Assembly: GCA_023428585.1 (NCBI GenBank)
Contig: JAEYXG010000126.1
Location: 1-11,267 of the forward strand
Source of the DNA: Bacteroidota bacterium
GTDB lineage: Bacteria > Bacteroidota > Bacteroidia > Bacteroidales > Lentimicrobiaceae
DNA: 11,267 nt
Direction of reading: 5' to 3'
The stretch's first letter is position 1; each line of letters opens with the position of its first letter. Positions 1 to 7,614 of the stretch are shown in pieces. The notes below the pieces were generated by a model. That model had not been told where the DNA came from. It saw only the letters and a list, made by a program, of their open reading frames with translations, and did no database searches. The translations under genes and the position numbers were made by a program.

Positions 1-737
1 TTGATGCAATTGTGATTGACACCGCTCATGGTCACTCAAAAGGAGTAATCGAAGCCGCCAAGCTATTTAAAAAATATTTCCCAAATACAGAATTGATAAT
101 TGGAAATGTCGGTACGGCCGAAGCTGCAAGAGATTTGATGAAGCTAAATATTGATGGCATAAAAGTTGGCATTGGCCCAGGTTCAATATGCACAACCCGT
201 ATTATTGCAGGTATTGGTGTTCCTCAACTTACTGCCGTGAATGAAGTTGCCAGAGTACTTAAAGGAAGTGGTATACCGGTTATAGCTGATGGAGGCATCA
301 GATATACAGGCGATATCCCCAAAGCAATAGCAGCAGGTGCTGACTGTATCATGGCGGGTAGTCTCTTTGCAGGTGTGGAAGAATCACCAGGCGAAACAAT
401 TATTTTTGAAGGAAGGAAATATAAAACCTATAGGGGAATGGGCTCGGTTGAAGCAATGCAAAAGGGTTCCAAAGACCGCTATTTTCAAGACGCAGAGGAT
501 GATATCAAGAAGCTGGTTCCCGAAGGAATTGTGGGTAGGGTGCCTTACAAGGGGACACTATCAGAAGTGATACATCAGCTTGTTGGTGGGCTTAGATCAG
601 GTATGGGTTACACAGGATCAGCGACAATTGAACAGTTACAGCAAGCAAGGTTTATGAAAATTACAGCTGCAGGTGTTGCAGAAAGTCATCCTCACGATAT
701 AACCATCACCAGAGAGGCTCCTAACTATAGCCGTTAG
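1..737 (+). CDS. guaB: IMP dehydrogenase, C-terminal part (5' end outside window)
   Basis: This enzyme oxidises IMP to XMP with NAD+, the committed step of GMP synthesis in the cytoplasm. The frame is open to the window edge: codons from base 3 read DAIVIDTAHGHS, so the GTG at 12 is an internal valine and not a start. About 245 C-terminal residues are visible. Signatures, in order, are the IDTAHGHS strand, the catalytic loop GIGPGSICTTR with the nucleophilic cysteine codon at 189-191, the phosphate-binding DGGIRYTGD and MAGSLFAG motifs, the YRGMGS segment, and the flap and C-terminal motifs VPEGIVGRVPYKG and GGLRSGMGYTG. These are diagnostic for IMPDH rather than GMP reductase. The stop is TAG at 735-737. 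The CBS-domain region would lie upstream of the window. Whether it is cotranscribed with the folding-factor genes 82 bases downstream cannot be told. Confidence 0.97.
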   Translation, partial: DAIVIDTAHGHSKGVIEAAKLFKKYFPNTELIIGNVGTAEAARDLMKLNIDGIKVGIGPGSICTTRIIAGIGVPQLTAVNEVARVLKGSGIPVIADGGIRYTGDIPKAIAAGADCIMAGSLFAGVEESPGETIIFEGRKYKTYRGMGSVEAMQKGSKDRYFQDAEDDIKKLVPEGIVGRVPYKGTLSEVIHQLVGGLRSGMGYTGSATIEQLQQARFMKITAAGVAESHPHDITITREAPNYSR

Positions 738-754
738 CCATTTTATTGATTTGC

Positions 755-803
755 CAGATTCTAGAATTAAACTTTTACTAAAAATAACCCAGAATTCAAT
801 CTG
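755..803. repeat. Imperfect inverted repeat in the guaB-PPIase gap
   Basis: CAGATT (755-760) can pair with AATCTG (798-803), and after a three-base bulge GAATT (764-768) can pair with AATTC (793-797). This leaves a 24-base A/T-rich loop. The 11 pairs are mostly A-T, so the hairpin would be weak. There is no following T-run, so it does not look like an intrinsic terminator. It could be a leader structure of the downstream gene or a chance match. Confidence 0.25.
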
Positions 804-819
804 TAACTTTTAACTAAAC

Positions 820-2829
820 ATGAATATCCTTACAATGAAAAAGAAACAGTTTGCCATTTCTGTTCTATCCGGCGTGGTAATTCTAATGCTGATGACCCCT
901 GTTTTTGCTCAGGAAAAAGATCCGGTTGTCCTCAAAGTCGCCAATGAAGAGATTACCCGTGGTGAGTTTCTGAGCATCTACCAGAAAAACAATGTAAACG
1001 GCGATGCCATAGATAGAAAGTCACTGGAAGAATATATGGAACTATATATCAACTTCCGACTTAAAGTAAAAGAAGCTGAAAGTTTAGGTATGGATACAAT
1101 GCATTCCTTTAGGGAAGAACTGGCCGGTTACCGCAAGCAACTTGCACAGCCCTATCTTATTGACGAAAGAATGAACAGGGCATTGCTGGAAGAAGCATAC
1201 GCACATAAGAAAGAAGATATACGTGCCAGCCATTTACTGGTTAAAGTTGATAGAGGAGCCTCACCTGAAGATACGCTTTTAGCCTATAAGAAAATCATGA
1301 GCCTTCGTAAACGAATATTAAATGGAGAAGACTTTGGCAAGGTGGCTATGGAAAATTCTGATGATCTTTCAGCAAGTGACAGGGTAGTAGATAACAAAAC
1401 AATCAAGGGTAATAAAGGAGACCTTGGTTATTTTACTGTTTTTGATATGGTATATCCCTTTGAAATTGGTGCATATAATACTAAAGTTAGAGAGATTTCG
1501 ATGCCAATACGCAGTGACTTTGGATATCACTTGATAAAGGTTACTGACCGCAAGCCGGCATTGGGAAGGGTTCAGGTAGCTCATATTTTAATGAGAGCCC
1601 CGGCGAATGCTACGGCTGCTGATAGTGCTGAAATGGATCGTAAAGCTTTGGAAGTTTATAACAAATTGAAAGAAGGTGAAGATTTCTCTCTTCTGGCCAA
1701 GCAATATTCGGAAGATAAAACTACAGCAACTAAAGGAGGCATTTTACCCTGGTTTGGAGCAAACCGCATGATACCCGAATTCATAAAGGAAGTTTCAAAA
1801 CTTAAGGAAGCAGGTGAGATATCAAAACCCTTCACATCCTCATTTGGCTGGCATATCGTAAAACTACTTGAAAGGAAAGAGATTGGTTCCTATGAAGATA
1901 ATTTGAATGATCTGAAGCAAAATCTGTCACGCAGTGATAGGGCGAAAAAGAGTGAAGAGGCTCTGCTTAACCGTATAAAAGAAGAATACAAGTATACTCA
2001 GAAACTAAAAACCAGAAATGAATTCTATAAGGTTGTAACTGATACCATCTTCAAGGGTGGTTGGAAAGCAAGTGCAGCAAATGGAATGAATAAGAATATG
2101 TTTACCATTGGACGTCGTAACTATACTCAGTCGGACTTTGCCCAATGGTTGGAATCAAATCAGCGGCAAAGTGCCAAAGAGACCATCCCTCAATATGTTG
2201 ACAGAATGTATAATACGTTTGTAAATCAAAAACTTCTTGAATATGAGGATAGTCAGTTGGAACGCAAATATCCGGAATTTAGAATGCTCATGAAAGAGTA
2301 TAGAGATGGAATATTATTATTCGAACTTACCGAACAGAAAATATGGTCAAAGGCCAGCAAAGACACCTTAGGTTTGGAGGCTTATTATACTGCGAATAAA
2401 AACAACTACCTGTGGGAGCAAAGGGTTGATGCTTCCATATTCACATTGAATACTACTGACAAGAAGATAATTGATCAATTGAAATCATTGGTAAACAAAG
2501 GACTTACCGATACTGAACTTCTTGAAATGATAAACAACGACAGCACAACTGTGCTTTCTATTGATCGTCGGAAGTATGAGAAGGGTGACAATGCCCTAGT
2601 GGATAATATGAAATGGAAAGCCGGTGAAGTGTCAGAAATAATTGAAAATGGAAAGACCACACTGGTAAGAATCAACTCATTGATAGCTCCGGAGCCCAAG
2701 AAACTAAATGAAGCCCGTGGAATTGTTACTGCAAACTTTCAGGATTATCTAGAACAGGAATGGATAAAGGAATTAAGAACCAAATACACTTTTGAAGTCA
2801 ATGAAGAGGTGTTAACATCCATAAAATAA
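820..2829 (+). CDS. Periplasmic multi-parvulin peptidyl-prolyl isomerase (PpiC/SurA type)
   Basis: Predicted secreted prolyl isomerase/chaperone, probably helping outer-membrane or exported proteins fold in the periplasm. A signal peptide ends around residue 31 (MLMTPVFAQ). An internal ATG at 835 would give a more typical signal peptide starting MKKKQFAIS, so either start is possible. A SurA-N-like helical region (about 35-130) precedes two parvulin domains. The first (about 134-245) has ASHLL with His138, GDLGYF and FGYHLIKV. The second (about 252-352) has VAHILM with His255, GGILPWF and FGWHIVKLL. The C-terminal 317 residues are not plainly catalytic. Residues 530-620 resemble a degenerate third parvulin fold, ending in a helix (EARGIVTANFQDYLEQEW) of the kind that closes SurA-like proteins. 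Domain 1 carries about ten extra residues before GDLGYF. The stop overlaps the next start by one base (TAATG), which suggests translational coupling. Confidence 0.9.
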   Translation: MNILTMKKKQFAISVLSGVVILMLMTPVFAQEKDPVVLKVANEEITRGEFLSIYQKNNVNGDAIDRKSLEEYMELYINFRLKVKEAESLGMDTMHSFREELAGYRKQLAQPYLIDERMNRALLEEAYAHKKEDIRASHLLVKVDRGASPEDTLLAYKKIMSLRKRILNGEDFGKVAMENSDDLSASDRVVDNKTIKGNKGDLGYFTVFDMVYPFEIGAYNTKVREISMPIRSDFGYHLIKVTDRKPALGRVQVAHILMRAPANATAADSAEMDRKALEVYNKLKEGEDFSLLAKQYSEDKTTATKGGILPWFGANRMIPEFIKEVSKLKEAGEISKPFTSSFGWHIVKLLERKEIGSYEDNLNDLKQNLSRSDRAKKSEEALLNRIKEEYKYTQKLKTRNEFYKVVTDTIFKGGWKASAANGMNKNMFTIGRRNYTQSDFAQWLESNQRQSAKETIPQYVDRMYNTFVNQKLLEYEDSQLERKYPEFRMLMKEYRDGILLFELTEQKIWSKASKDTLGLEAYYTANKNNYLWEQRVDASIFTLNTTDKKIIDQLKSLVNKGLTDTELLEMINNDSTTVLSIDRRKYEKGDNALVDNMKWKAGEVSEIIENGKTTLVRINSLIAPEPKKLNEARGIVTANFQDYLEQEWIKELRTKYTFEVNEEVLTSIK

Positions 2830-3695
2830 TGCATTTTAGGGCTTTCTTTCTTCTCATATTAATCATTACTGCGTATTCTAATACTGGTTGTAAAAAGTTT
2901 ACAACAAGTAAGCGAGGACAAGTAATAGCCGTTTGCTATGGTCAATATCTTTATCAGGAAGATATCAAGGATATTGTCTTACCAGGCATATCAGCCAACG
3001 ATAGCATAGCCATTACAAAGCAGTTTATCAACAATTGGATAATGCAACAAATAATGTTGCATCAAGCTGAGAAGAACCTATCAATCTCTCAAAAGGATTT
3101 TAAGGAACAGGTGGAATCATACCGCAATTCCCTTGTTATATATGCTTATGAGAGTGAGTTGATACAGCAGAAACTTGACACTGCAATCACTATGGCTCAG
3201 GTGGAAGAATTCTATAATAGTAACCAGAGTGACTTCATATTGCATGAAGATATAGTCAGGGTAAGGTATGTAAAGATACCCGAGATAGCTAATAAACCTG
3301 CATTAGTGAATAAAGTGACAAAGCTTTTAAAATCAGAAGATGCCGGCGATGTTGAAAAGTTATATGAGGTTTGTGAGCAATCAATGTTGAGCTGTTATTT
3401 GGAAGATGAGACTTGGATAAGATTCGATGATTTATTGTATGAAATACCTATAAAGACGGATGACCGTGAGACCTTTTTCAAAAACCGAAAATTCTATGAA
3501 ACCAGTGATTCGCTTTATGTCTATCTAGTAAATATATTGGAAAGCAAGACTAAAGAAGGAGTATCACCGTTGTCCTTTGAAGTGAAGAATATTAGAAACC
3601 TTTTATTGAATCGACGCAAAATTGAATTGATGGATCGTATGCAACAGGATTTATTCCAGGAAGCCCTGAGAAATAAAGAATTTACGATCTATTGA
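2829..3695 (+). CDS. Putative SurA-like lipoprotein with degenerate parvulin domain
   Basis: A 288-residue predicted exported protein. The N-terminus is a hydrophobic signal (residues 4-17) followed by Asn-Thr-Gly-Cys, with Cys21 as the probable lipidated residue. This lipobox is loose, because Asn at -3 is atypical. Lys-Lys follows the cysteine, so no acidic surface-export signal is evident. Residues 30-135 resemble the SurA N-terminal helical domain. Residues 139-240 occupy the place of a parvulin domain but lack the ASHILV histidine strand, the GGDLGWF turn and the FGYHII strand; only VRYVKIPE and VYLVNILE recall the outer strands. A charged helix ends the protein (residues 250-282). It is therefore probably a chaperone-like partner without isomerase activity. 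It sits between two clear SurA/PpiC genes, overlaps the upstream stop by one base and precedes surA by 27 bases, which supports one operon. The function is inferred from context. Confidence 0.75.
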   Translation: MHFRAFFLLILIITAYSNTGCKKFTTSKRGQVIAVCYGQYLYQEDIKDIVLPGISANDSIAITKQFINNWIMQQIMLHQAEKNLSISQKDFKEQVESYRNSLVIYAYESELIQQKLDTAITMAQVEEFYNSNQSDFILHEDIVRVRYVKIPEIANKPALVNKVTKLLKSEDAGDVEKLYEVCEQSMLSCYLEDETWIRFDDLLYEIPIKTDDRETFFKNRKFYETSDSLYVYLVNILESKTKEGVSPLSFEVKNIRNLLLNRRKIELMDRMQQDLFQEALRNKEFTIY

Positions 3696-3722
3696 AGCTA
3701 AATTACCTGAAAATCTACAAAA

Positions 3723-5069
3723 ATGAGAAAAATTGCAAGTATACTTTTATTATTCATCCTCCTGCTAGATATTAGCCATAGTTTTGCACAAGAACAGGTT
3801 ATTGATGAAGTAGTTGCAGTAGTTGGCGCAAACTATATTCTGGCATCGGAAGTCGAGACACAATACCTACAATATAGAGAGCAAGGGGCAGTGGCAGATG
3901 CCCGTGCATTACGTTGCAGGATATTTGAAGACTTGCTGTTTCAGAAACTCATGTTAAATCAGGCTGAGCTTGACAGTGTCGCAATTACAGATGAAATGGT
4001 AAATCAAACTATGGATGCGCGGTTCCGTTATTACATACAACAGTTCGGTTCACAGGAAAAGATGGAAAAGTTTTATAAAAAATCTCTTCTCGAGATCAGA
4101 GAGGATTTTCGGTCGGTAGTAAAGCAACAATTGATGGTTGATGAAGTGCAGCAAAGTTTGGTAAAAGATATTAAAGTAACGCCGGCCGAAGTGAGACGAA
4201 TGTTCAATGAACTGCCGAAGGATAGTGTACCTATGATTGAAAAGGAGTATGAAATAGGTAGGATTGTTAAAGAGCCTGCGATTAGCAAAGAAGAGATGGA
4301 GGCAACGCGTGATCGTCTTAAAGCATTGCGTGAAAGAATACTTAACGGTGAAAATTTTAATGCTCTGGCTGTGCTTTATTCTGAAGACCCCGGCTCCTCA
4401 AAGAAAGGTGGTGAAATCGGTTTCGTTGGTCGTGGGCAACTATATCCTGAGTATGAAGCAGCTTCTTTTCAACTCAAGAGAGGTGAGATATCTGACATAA
4501 TTAAAACCAAGGCAGGTTATCACATCATCCAATTAATAGAGAGAAGGGGTGAGCAGATAAATACGCGCCATATCTTGCTGATGCCTAAAGTATCAGAGGA
4601 AGAGATCAATAAGGCATCAAAGCTTCTTGATAGCTTGTCAGTGTTAATTAGAGATAAAAAGTTGACATTTGAAGAAGCAGCATTAAAGTATTCGGATGAT
4701 CCGGGAAAGATCAATGGAGGGTTGATAGTCAATCCCAATTCCGGAAATACAAGATTCCCTGCAGCACAGCTCGATCCCAAGGTGCAAAGTGTGGTTGAAA
4801 AACTCAAAACGGGTGAAGTTTCCCGTCCAATTGCTTTGCTTAATGACGAGGGGAAACAGACACTCCAATTACTTTACCTTGCCAATCAAACCATACCCCA
4901 CAGAGCTAACCTTAAGGAAGACTACAATGAAATTCAGGAATGGGCACTTAACAAAAAGAAAGGTGAAGTAATTGACAAGTGGCTTAGTGATAAAATTTCA
5001 AAGACATACTTCAGAATCAGTGAAGCCTATCAGGATTGCACGTTTATGCATGATTGGGAAGTGAAATAG
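3723..5069 (+). CDS. surA: SurA-type periplasmic chaperone / peptidyl-prolyl isomerase
   Basis: Periplasmic chaperone expected to escort unfolded beta-barrel proteins to the BAM machinery. The 448 residues match the usual SurA length. A signal peptide ends near residue 22 (ISHSFAQ). The SurA N-terminal domain follows (about 25-165), opening with the typical IDEVVAVVGANYILASEVE. Two parvulin domains come next. The first (about 174-275) has YSEDPGSSKKGGEIGFVGRGQL and AGYHIIQLIERR, but the histidine strand reads YEIGRIV, with Arg180 where ASHILV-type domains have His. The second (about 280-388) keeps RHILL (His283) but lacks the GYHI strand. Residues 395-430 form the C-terminal helix that packs onto the N-domain. 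Each domain therefore keeps only part of the catalytic signature, which fits a mainly chaperone role. The gene is the third of three related genes in tandem. Confidence 0.88.
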   Translation: MRKIASILLLFILLLDISHSFAQEQVIDEVVAVVGANYILASEVETQYLQYREQGAVADARALRCRIFEDLLFQKLMLNQAELDSVAITDEMVNQTMDARFRYYIQQFGSQEKMEKFYKKSLLEIREDFRSVVKQQLMVDEVQQSLVKDIKVTPAEVRRMFNELPKDSVPMIEKEYEIGRIVKEPAISKEEMEATRDRLKALRERILNGENFNALAVLYSEDPGSSKKGGEIGFVGRGQLYPEYEAASFQLKRGEISDIIKTKAGYHIIQLIERRGEQINTRHILLMPKVSEEEINKASKLLDSLSVLIRDKKLTFEEAALKYSDDPGKINGGLIVNPNSGNTRFPAAQLDPKVQSVVEKLKTGEVSRPIALLNDEGKQTLQLLYLANQTIPHRANLKEDYNEIQEWALNKKKGEVIDKWLSDKISKTYFRISEAYQDCTFMHDWEVK

Positions 5070-5094
5070 ACAGTAAATTAACAATTTTATCAGA

Positions 5095-5169
5095 ATGACT
5101 CTGAACATATTGCCAATAAGCCTGTCAGTAGTGCTTTTTATTCATCCGTTAATAATTTATTCGAAATGA
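5095..5169 (+). CDS. Possible 24-codon leader ORF overlapping moxR start
   Basis: In the 96-base gap before the MoxR gene an ATG at 5095 opens a 24-residue frame that starts MTLNILPISLSVVLFIHP and stops with TGA at 5167-5169. That stop shares ATGA with the ATG of moxR at 5166. The peptide is strongly hydrophobic and could be a single membrane segment. The exact ATGA junction is typical of translationally coupled genes. No ribosome-binding site is clear, but that is normal in this phylum. It may be a coupling leader, a tiny membrane protein or chance. Confidence 0.25.
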   Translation: MTLNILPISLSVVLFIHPLIIYSK

Positions 5170-6152
5170 TCACTTTTAAATCAGATGTTGAAGCAGTCGA
5201 CTCATTCGTCAATAAATATAAACAACTAACAAGTGAGATCAGCAAAGTTATTGTTGGTCAAGATGATGTTGTGAAAGATGTATTAATATGCATCTTCAGT
5301 AGAGGTCATGCTCTGCTTGTAGGCGTGCCGGGACTTGCGAAGACCTTATTGGTTAATACGATAGCAAAATCACTTGGTTTGACGTATAGCCGTATTCAGT
5401 TTACACCTGACTTGATGCCTTCTGATATATTGGGAACAGAAATATTGGATGAGAATAGGCGGTTCCGCTTTCTTAAGGGGCCAATATTTGCCAATATTAT
5501 CCTTGCTGACGAGATTAACAGAACTCCTCCAAAGACACAGTCAGCCTTATTGGAAGCTATGCAGGAAAAGGCTGTAACTGTTGCTGGTGAAAGCCATCAG
5601 CTTGGTGAGCCATTTTTTGTTCTGGCTACTCAGAATCCAATTGAGCAAGAAGGTACCTATCCGCTTCCGGAAGCACAGCTTGACAGGTTCATGCTGAATA
5701 TATGGCTTGATTATCCCACTTATGAACAAGAGATTTCAGTGGTTAAAAATACCACTTCAGAAAAAGTCAGTACCACCAACATAGTCCTTTCAACGGAAGA
5801 AATACTATTTTACCAGAATTTAGTTAGAAGAATACCAGTACCCGACAATGTATATCAATATGCTGTTACAGTGGCGGCTCGAACACGACCTGGAACACAG
5901 AATGCACATGATTGGGCAAATAAGTATATTACTTGGGGAGCGGGACCAAGAGCTTCACAATACCTTATAATAGGCGCTAAATGCCATGCAGCACTGAATG
6001 GAAAGTATTCTCCTGATATTGAAGATGTCCAAGCAGTTGCTACTAATATACTCCGACATCGAATTGTTCGTAACTACAAAGCTGAAGCAGAAGGAATAAC
6101 AGTTAAGGCAATTGTTGATAAACTACTCGACTCGCATCTTACAATAAAGTAG
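5166..6152 (+). CDS. moxR: MoxR-family AAA+ ATPase
   Basis: Cytoplasmic AAA+ ATPase of the MoxR group (AAA_3), thought to act as a chaperone that remodels or activates partner proteins, often ones with von Willebrand A domains. The 328-residue length is normal. Visible motifs are Walker A GVPGLAKT (53-60), Walker B IILADE (111-116), the following INRTPPKTQSALLEAMQE segment, sensor 1 ATQNP (Asn157), EAQLDRF with a probable arginine finger (Arg174), and the lid motif WGAGPRASQ (257-265). The usual neighbours of MoxR, a DUF58 protein and vWA/Bat proteins, are absent: surA lies upstream and an export adaptor 148 bases downstream. The start overlaps the stop of a possible 24-codon leader. It may be transcribed with surA across the 96-base gap. 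The substrate is unknown. Confidence 0.93.
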   Translation: MITFKSDVEAVDSFVNKYKQLTSEISKVIVGQDDVVKDVLICIFSRGHALLVGVPGLAKTLLVNTIAKSLGLTYSRIQFTPDLMPSDILGTEILDENRRFRFLKGPIFANIILADEINRTPPKTQSALLEAMQEKAVTVAGESHQLGEPFFVLATQNPIEQEGTYPLPEAQLDRFMLNIWLDYPTYEQEISVVKNTTSEKVSTTNIVLSTEEILFYQNLVRRIPVPDNVYQYAVTVAARTRPGTQNAHDWANKYITWGAGPRASQYLIIGAKCHAALNGKYSPDIEDVQAVATNILRHRIVRNYKAEAEGITVKAIVDKLLDSHLTIK

Positions 6153-6219
6153 GGAATTGTTCTGATTGAAGTTCTTTTAGTGTGAATTCTATCATCAGAT
6201 AATACACATTCATCATTTA

Positions 6220-6252
6220 TATGCAGAATATCCCAATAAAGTAATAAATTTG
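6220..6252 (+). promoter_or_regulatory. Candidate Bacteroidota sigma promoter for the export cluster
   Basis: TAAATTTG at 6245-6252 is an exact match to the Bacteroidota -7 consensus TAnnTTTG. A TATG at 6220-6223 lies 21 bases upstream, where TTTG is expected for the -33 element (one mismatch). Transcription would start roughly 7 bases after the box, giving a 5' leader of about 40 bases before the adaptor ATG at 6301. This is the largest gap on the plus strand (6153-6300), a natural operon boundary. The call rests on sequence match only. Confidence 0.5.
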
Positions 6253-6300
6253 TCGTTAAAGCACTAAGTATTACTTAAAGTTCTAAAATAAGAAATTCCT

Positions 6301-7566
6301 ATGGCTCTTTTCTCCAACGGTCGACGATTCTGGATTATCGTCATTCTGATTGCAATTGTAATAACAGGTTCATCGTATTACTTCACAAGAAACAAGAAGA
6401 CAGAGAATGCCATTATCGCGAAGGTGGCTTATGGCGATTTTAAGATTGATGTTACAACAAGCGGAGAACTCGAAGCTAAAGATTCAGAGAACATCATGGG
6501 GCCGGCTGGCATGCGTGAAGTTAGGATATGGCAGGTGCAGATTAGTGATATTGTGCCTGAAGGAACGTTGGTTGACTCAGGGCAGTATGTTGCGACACTT
6601 GACAGGGCAGAGATAACAAATAGAATGAAGGACCTTGAAAGTGAATTAGAGAAACTTGAATCACAATATATAAAGACAAAGCTTGATACTTCCATGGATT
6701 TGAGAGCCGCCCGTGAGGAGCTTATAAATCTCAAATACGCATTGGAAGAAAGAAATATTACTGTAGAGCAGTCAATTTATGAGCCACCGGCAACCCAACG
6801 ACAAGCAAAGATTGATCTTGAAAAAGCTGAACGATCCTTTCAACAGGCTGCTAAGAATTATAAATTAAGGTTAGATAAAGCCAATGCTAATATGCAGGAA
6901 GTATCGGCTTCGTACACTCAGGCCCAAAGACGTTTAGAGCAGATAAGGGAAGTGCTGGGTGGCTTTACAGTTACAGCTCCAAAGGCGGGGATGGTGATTT
7001 ATAAAAGAAACTGGGATGGATCAAAGCTGGGTGTAGGCTCAACAATGGGGTCATGGGAAAATGTAGTTGCTACACTTCCTAACCTTAAAGAGATGATATC
7101 TAAGACCTACGTTAATGAGATAGACATAAGCAAAGTAAAGACCGGACAGAAGGTTCACATTAGTGTTGATGCTTTTCCTGAAAGGAGATACACCGGTACC
7201 GTAACCGAAGTGGCAAATATTGGCGAGCAGATGCGAAACTCGAATGCTAAAGTATTTGAAGTAATCATTAAAGTACATGAATACGACAGTATTCTGCGCC
7301 CTGCAATGACCACAAAGAATATCATTAATACCTCTGTGATCCCAAAGGTATTGTATGTACCTATTGAATGTGTTCACAATTCTGATACAATAACGTATGT
7401 TTATAGGGTTGATCATCGAACGAAGCAGCAGATCAGGACAGGCGCAACCAATGAGAACCAGATAGTAGTTAAGGAAGGATTAAAAGAAGGTGATGAGATA
7501 TATTTGTCACCCCCTGATAAGGCATCTGAGTGGAAGCTTATAAGGCTGAGCGGGAAAAAGGAATGA
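6301..7566 (+). CDS. HlyD/MacA-like periplasmic adaptor of a tripartite exporter
   Basis: Membrane-fusion (adaptor) protein expected to bridge an inner-membrane ABC permease and an outer-membrane TolC channel. The 421 residues start with a positively charged end and one membrane segment (about 11-27), so it is anchored and not cleaved. The first half of the lipoyl-like domain is at about 45-100 (YGDFKIDVTTSGELEAK). A long helical hairpin follows at about 104-215, rich in heptads (KDLESELEKLESQY) and broken by a Pro-Pro turn at 162-163, the probable tip. The second lipoyl half is FTVTAPKAGMVIYKR (222-236). The beta-barrel is at about 257-330 (KTYVNEIDISKVKTGQKVHI) and the membrane-proximal domain at about 335-405, ending with VKEGLKEGDEIYL. 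It is the first gene of the cluster, 48 bases ahead of the permease. The substrate cannot be read from sequence. Confidence 0.92.
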   Translation: MALFSNGRRFWIIVILIAIVITGSSYYFTRNKKTENAIIAKVAYGDFKIDVTTSGELEAKDSENIMGPAGMREVRIWQVQISDIVPEGTLVDSGQYVATLDRAEITNRMKDLESELEKLESQYIKTKLDTSMDLRAAREELINLKYALEERNITVEQSIYEPPATQRQAKIDLEKAERSFQQAAKNYKLRLDKANANMQEVSASYTQAQRRLEQIREVLGGFTVTAPKAGMVIYKRNWDGSKLGVGSTMGSWENVVATLPNLKEMISKTYVNEIDISKVKTGQKVHISVDAFPERRYTGTVTEVANIGEQMRNSNAKVFEVIIKVHEYDSILRPAMTTKNIINTSVIPKVLYVPIECVHNSDTITYVYRVDHRTKQQIRTGATNENQIVVKEGLKEGDEIYLSPPDKASEWKLIRLSGKKE

Positions 7567-7614
7567 TGACCTTTTCCGTTTAATATATTTAGTCAAAATT
7601 TAACATGTTGATAT

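Noticed and set aside
12..737. GTG at 12 as a start codon giving a 241-residue complete gene
   Set aside because: The codons before it (DAI) continue the IMP dehydrogenase sequence to the window edge, so the gene is truncated by the window and the GTG is an internal valine.
746..753. TTGATTTG as a promoter -7 box for the isomerase operon
   Set aside because: One mismatch to TAnnTTTG at a key base and no TTG at the proper upstream spacing.
1369..1584. Minus-strand and alternate-frame ORFs of 60-121 codons inside the large genes
   Set aside because: They lie wholly inside strongly supported coding regions, have no recognisable domains or starts, and look like random open frames.
5091..5103. 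CAGA/TCTG mini-hairpin around the leader ORF start
   Set aside because: Four base pairs are too few to support a structured element.
5166..6152. The AAA+ ATPase as the energy source for the export cluster
   Set aside because: Its motifs are those of MoxR AAA+ proteins. It lacks the ABC signature (LSGGQ) and Q-loop arrangement needed to pair with a MacB-type permease.
6161..6199. TCTGAT/ATCAGA inverted repeat after moxR as a terminator
   Set aside because: Only six pairs with a 27-base loop and no T-run; expected by chance in an A/T-rich gap.
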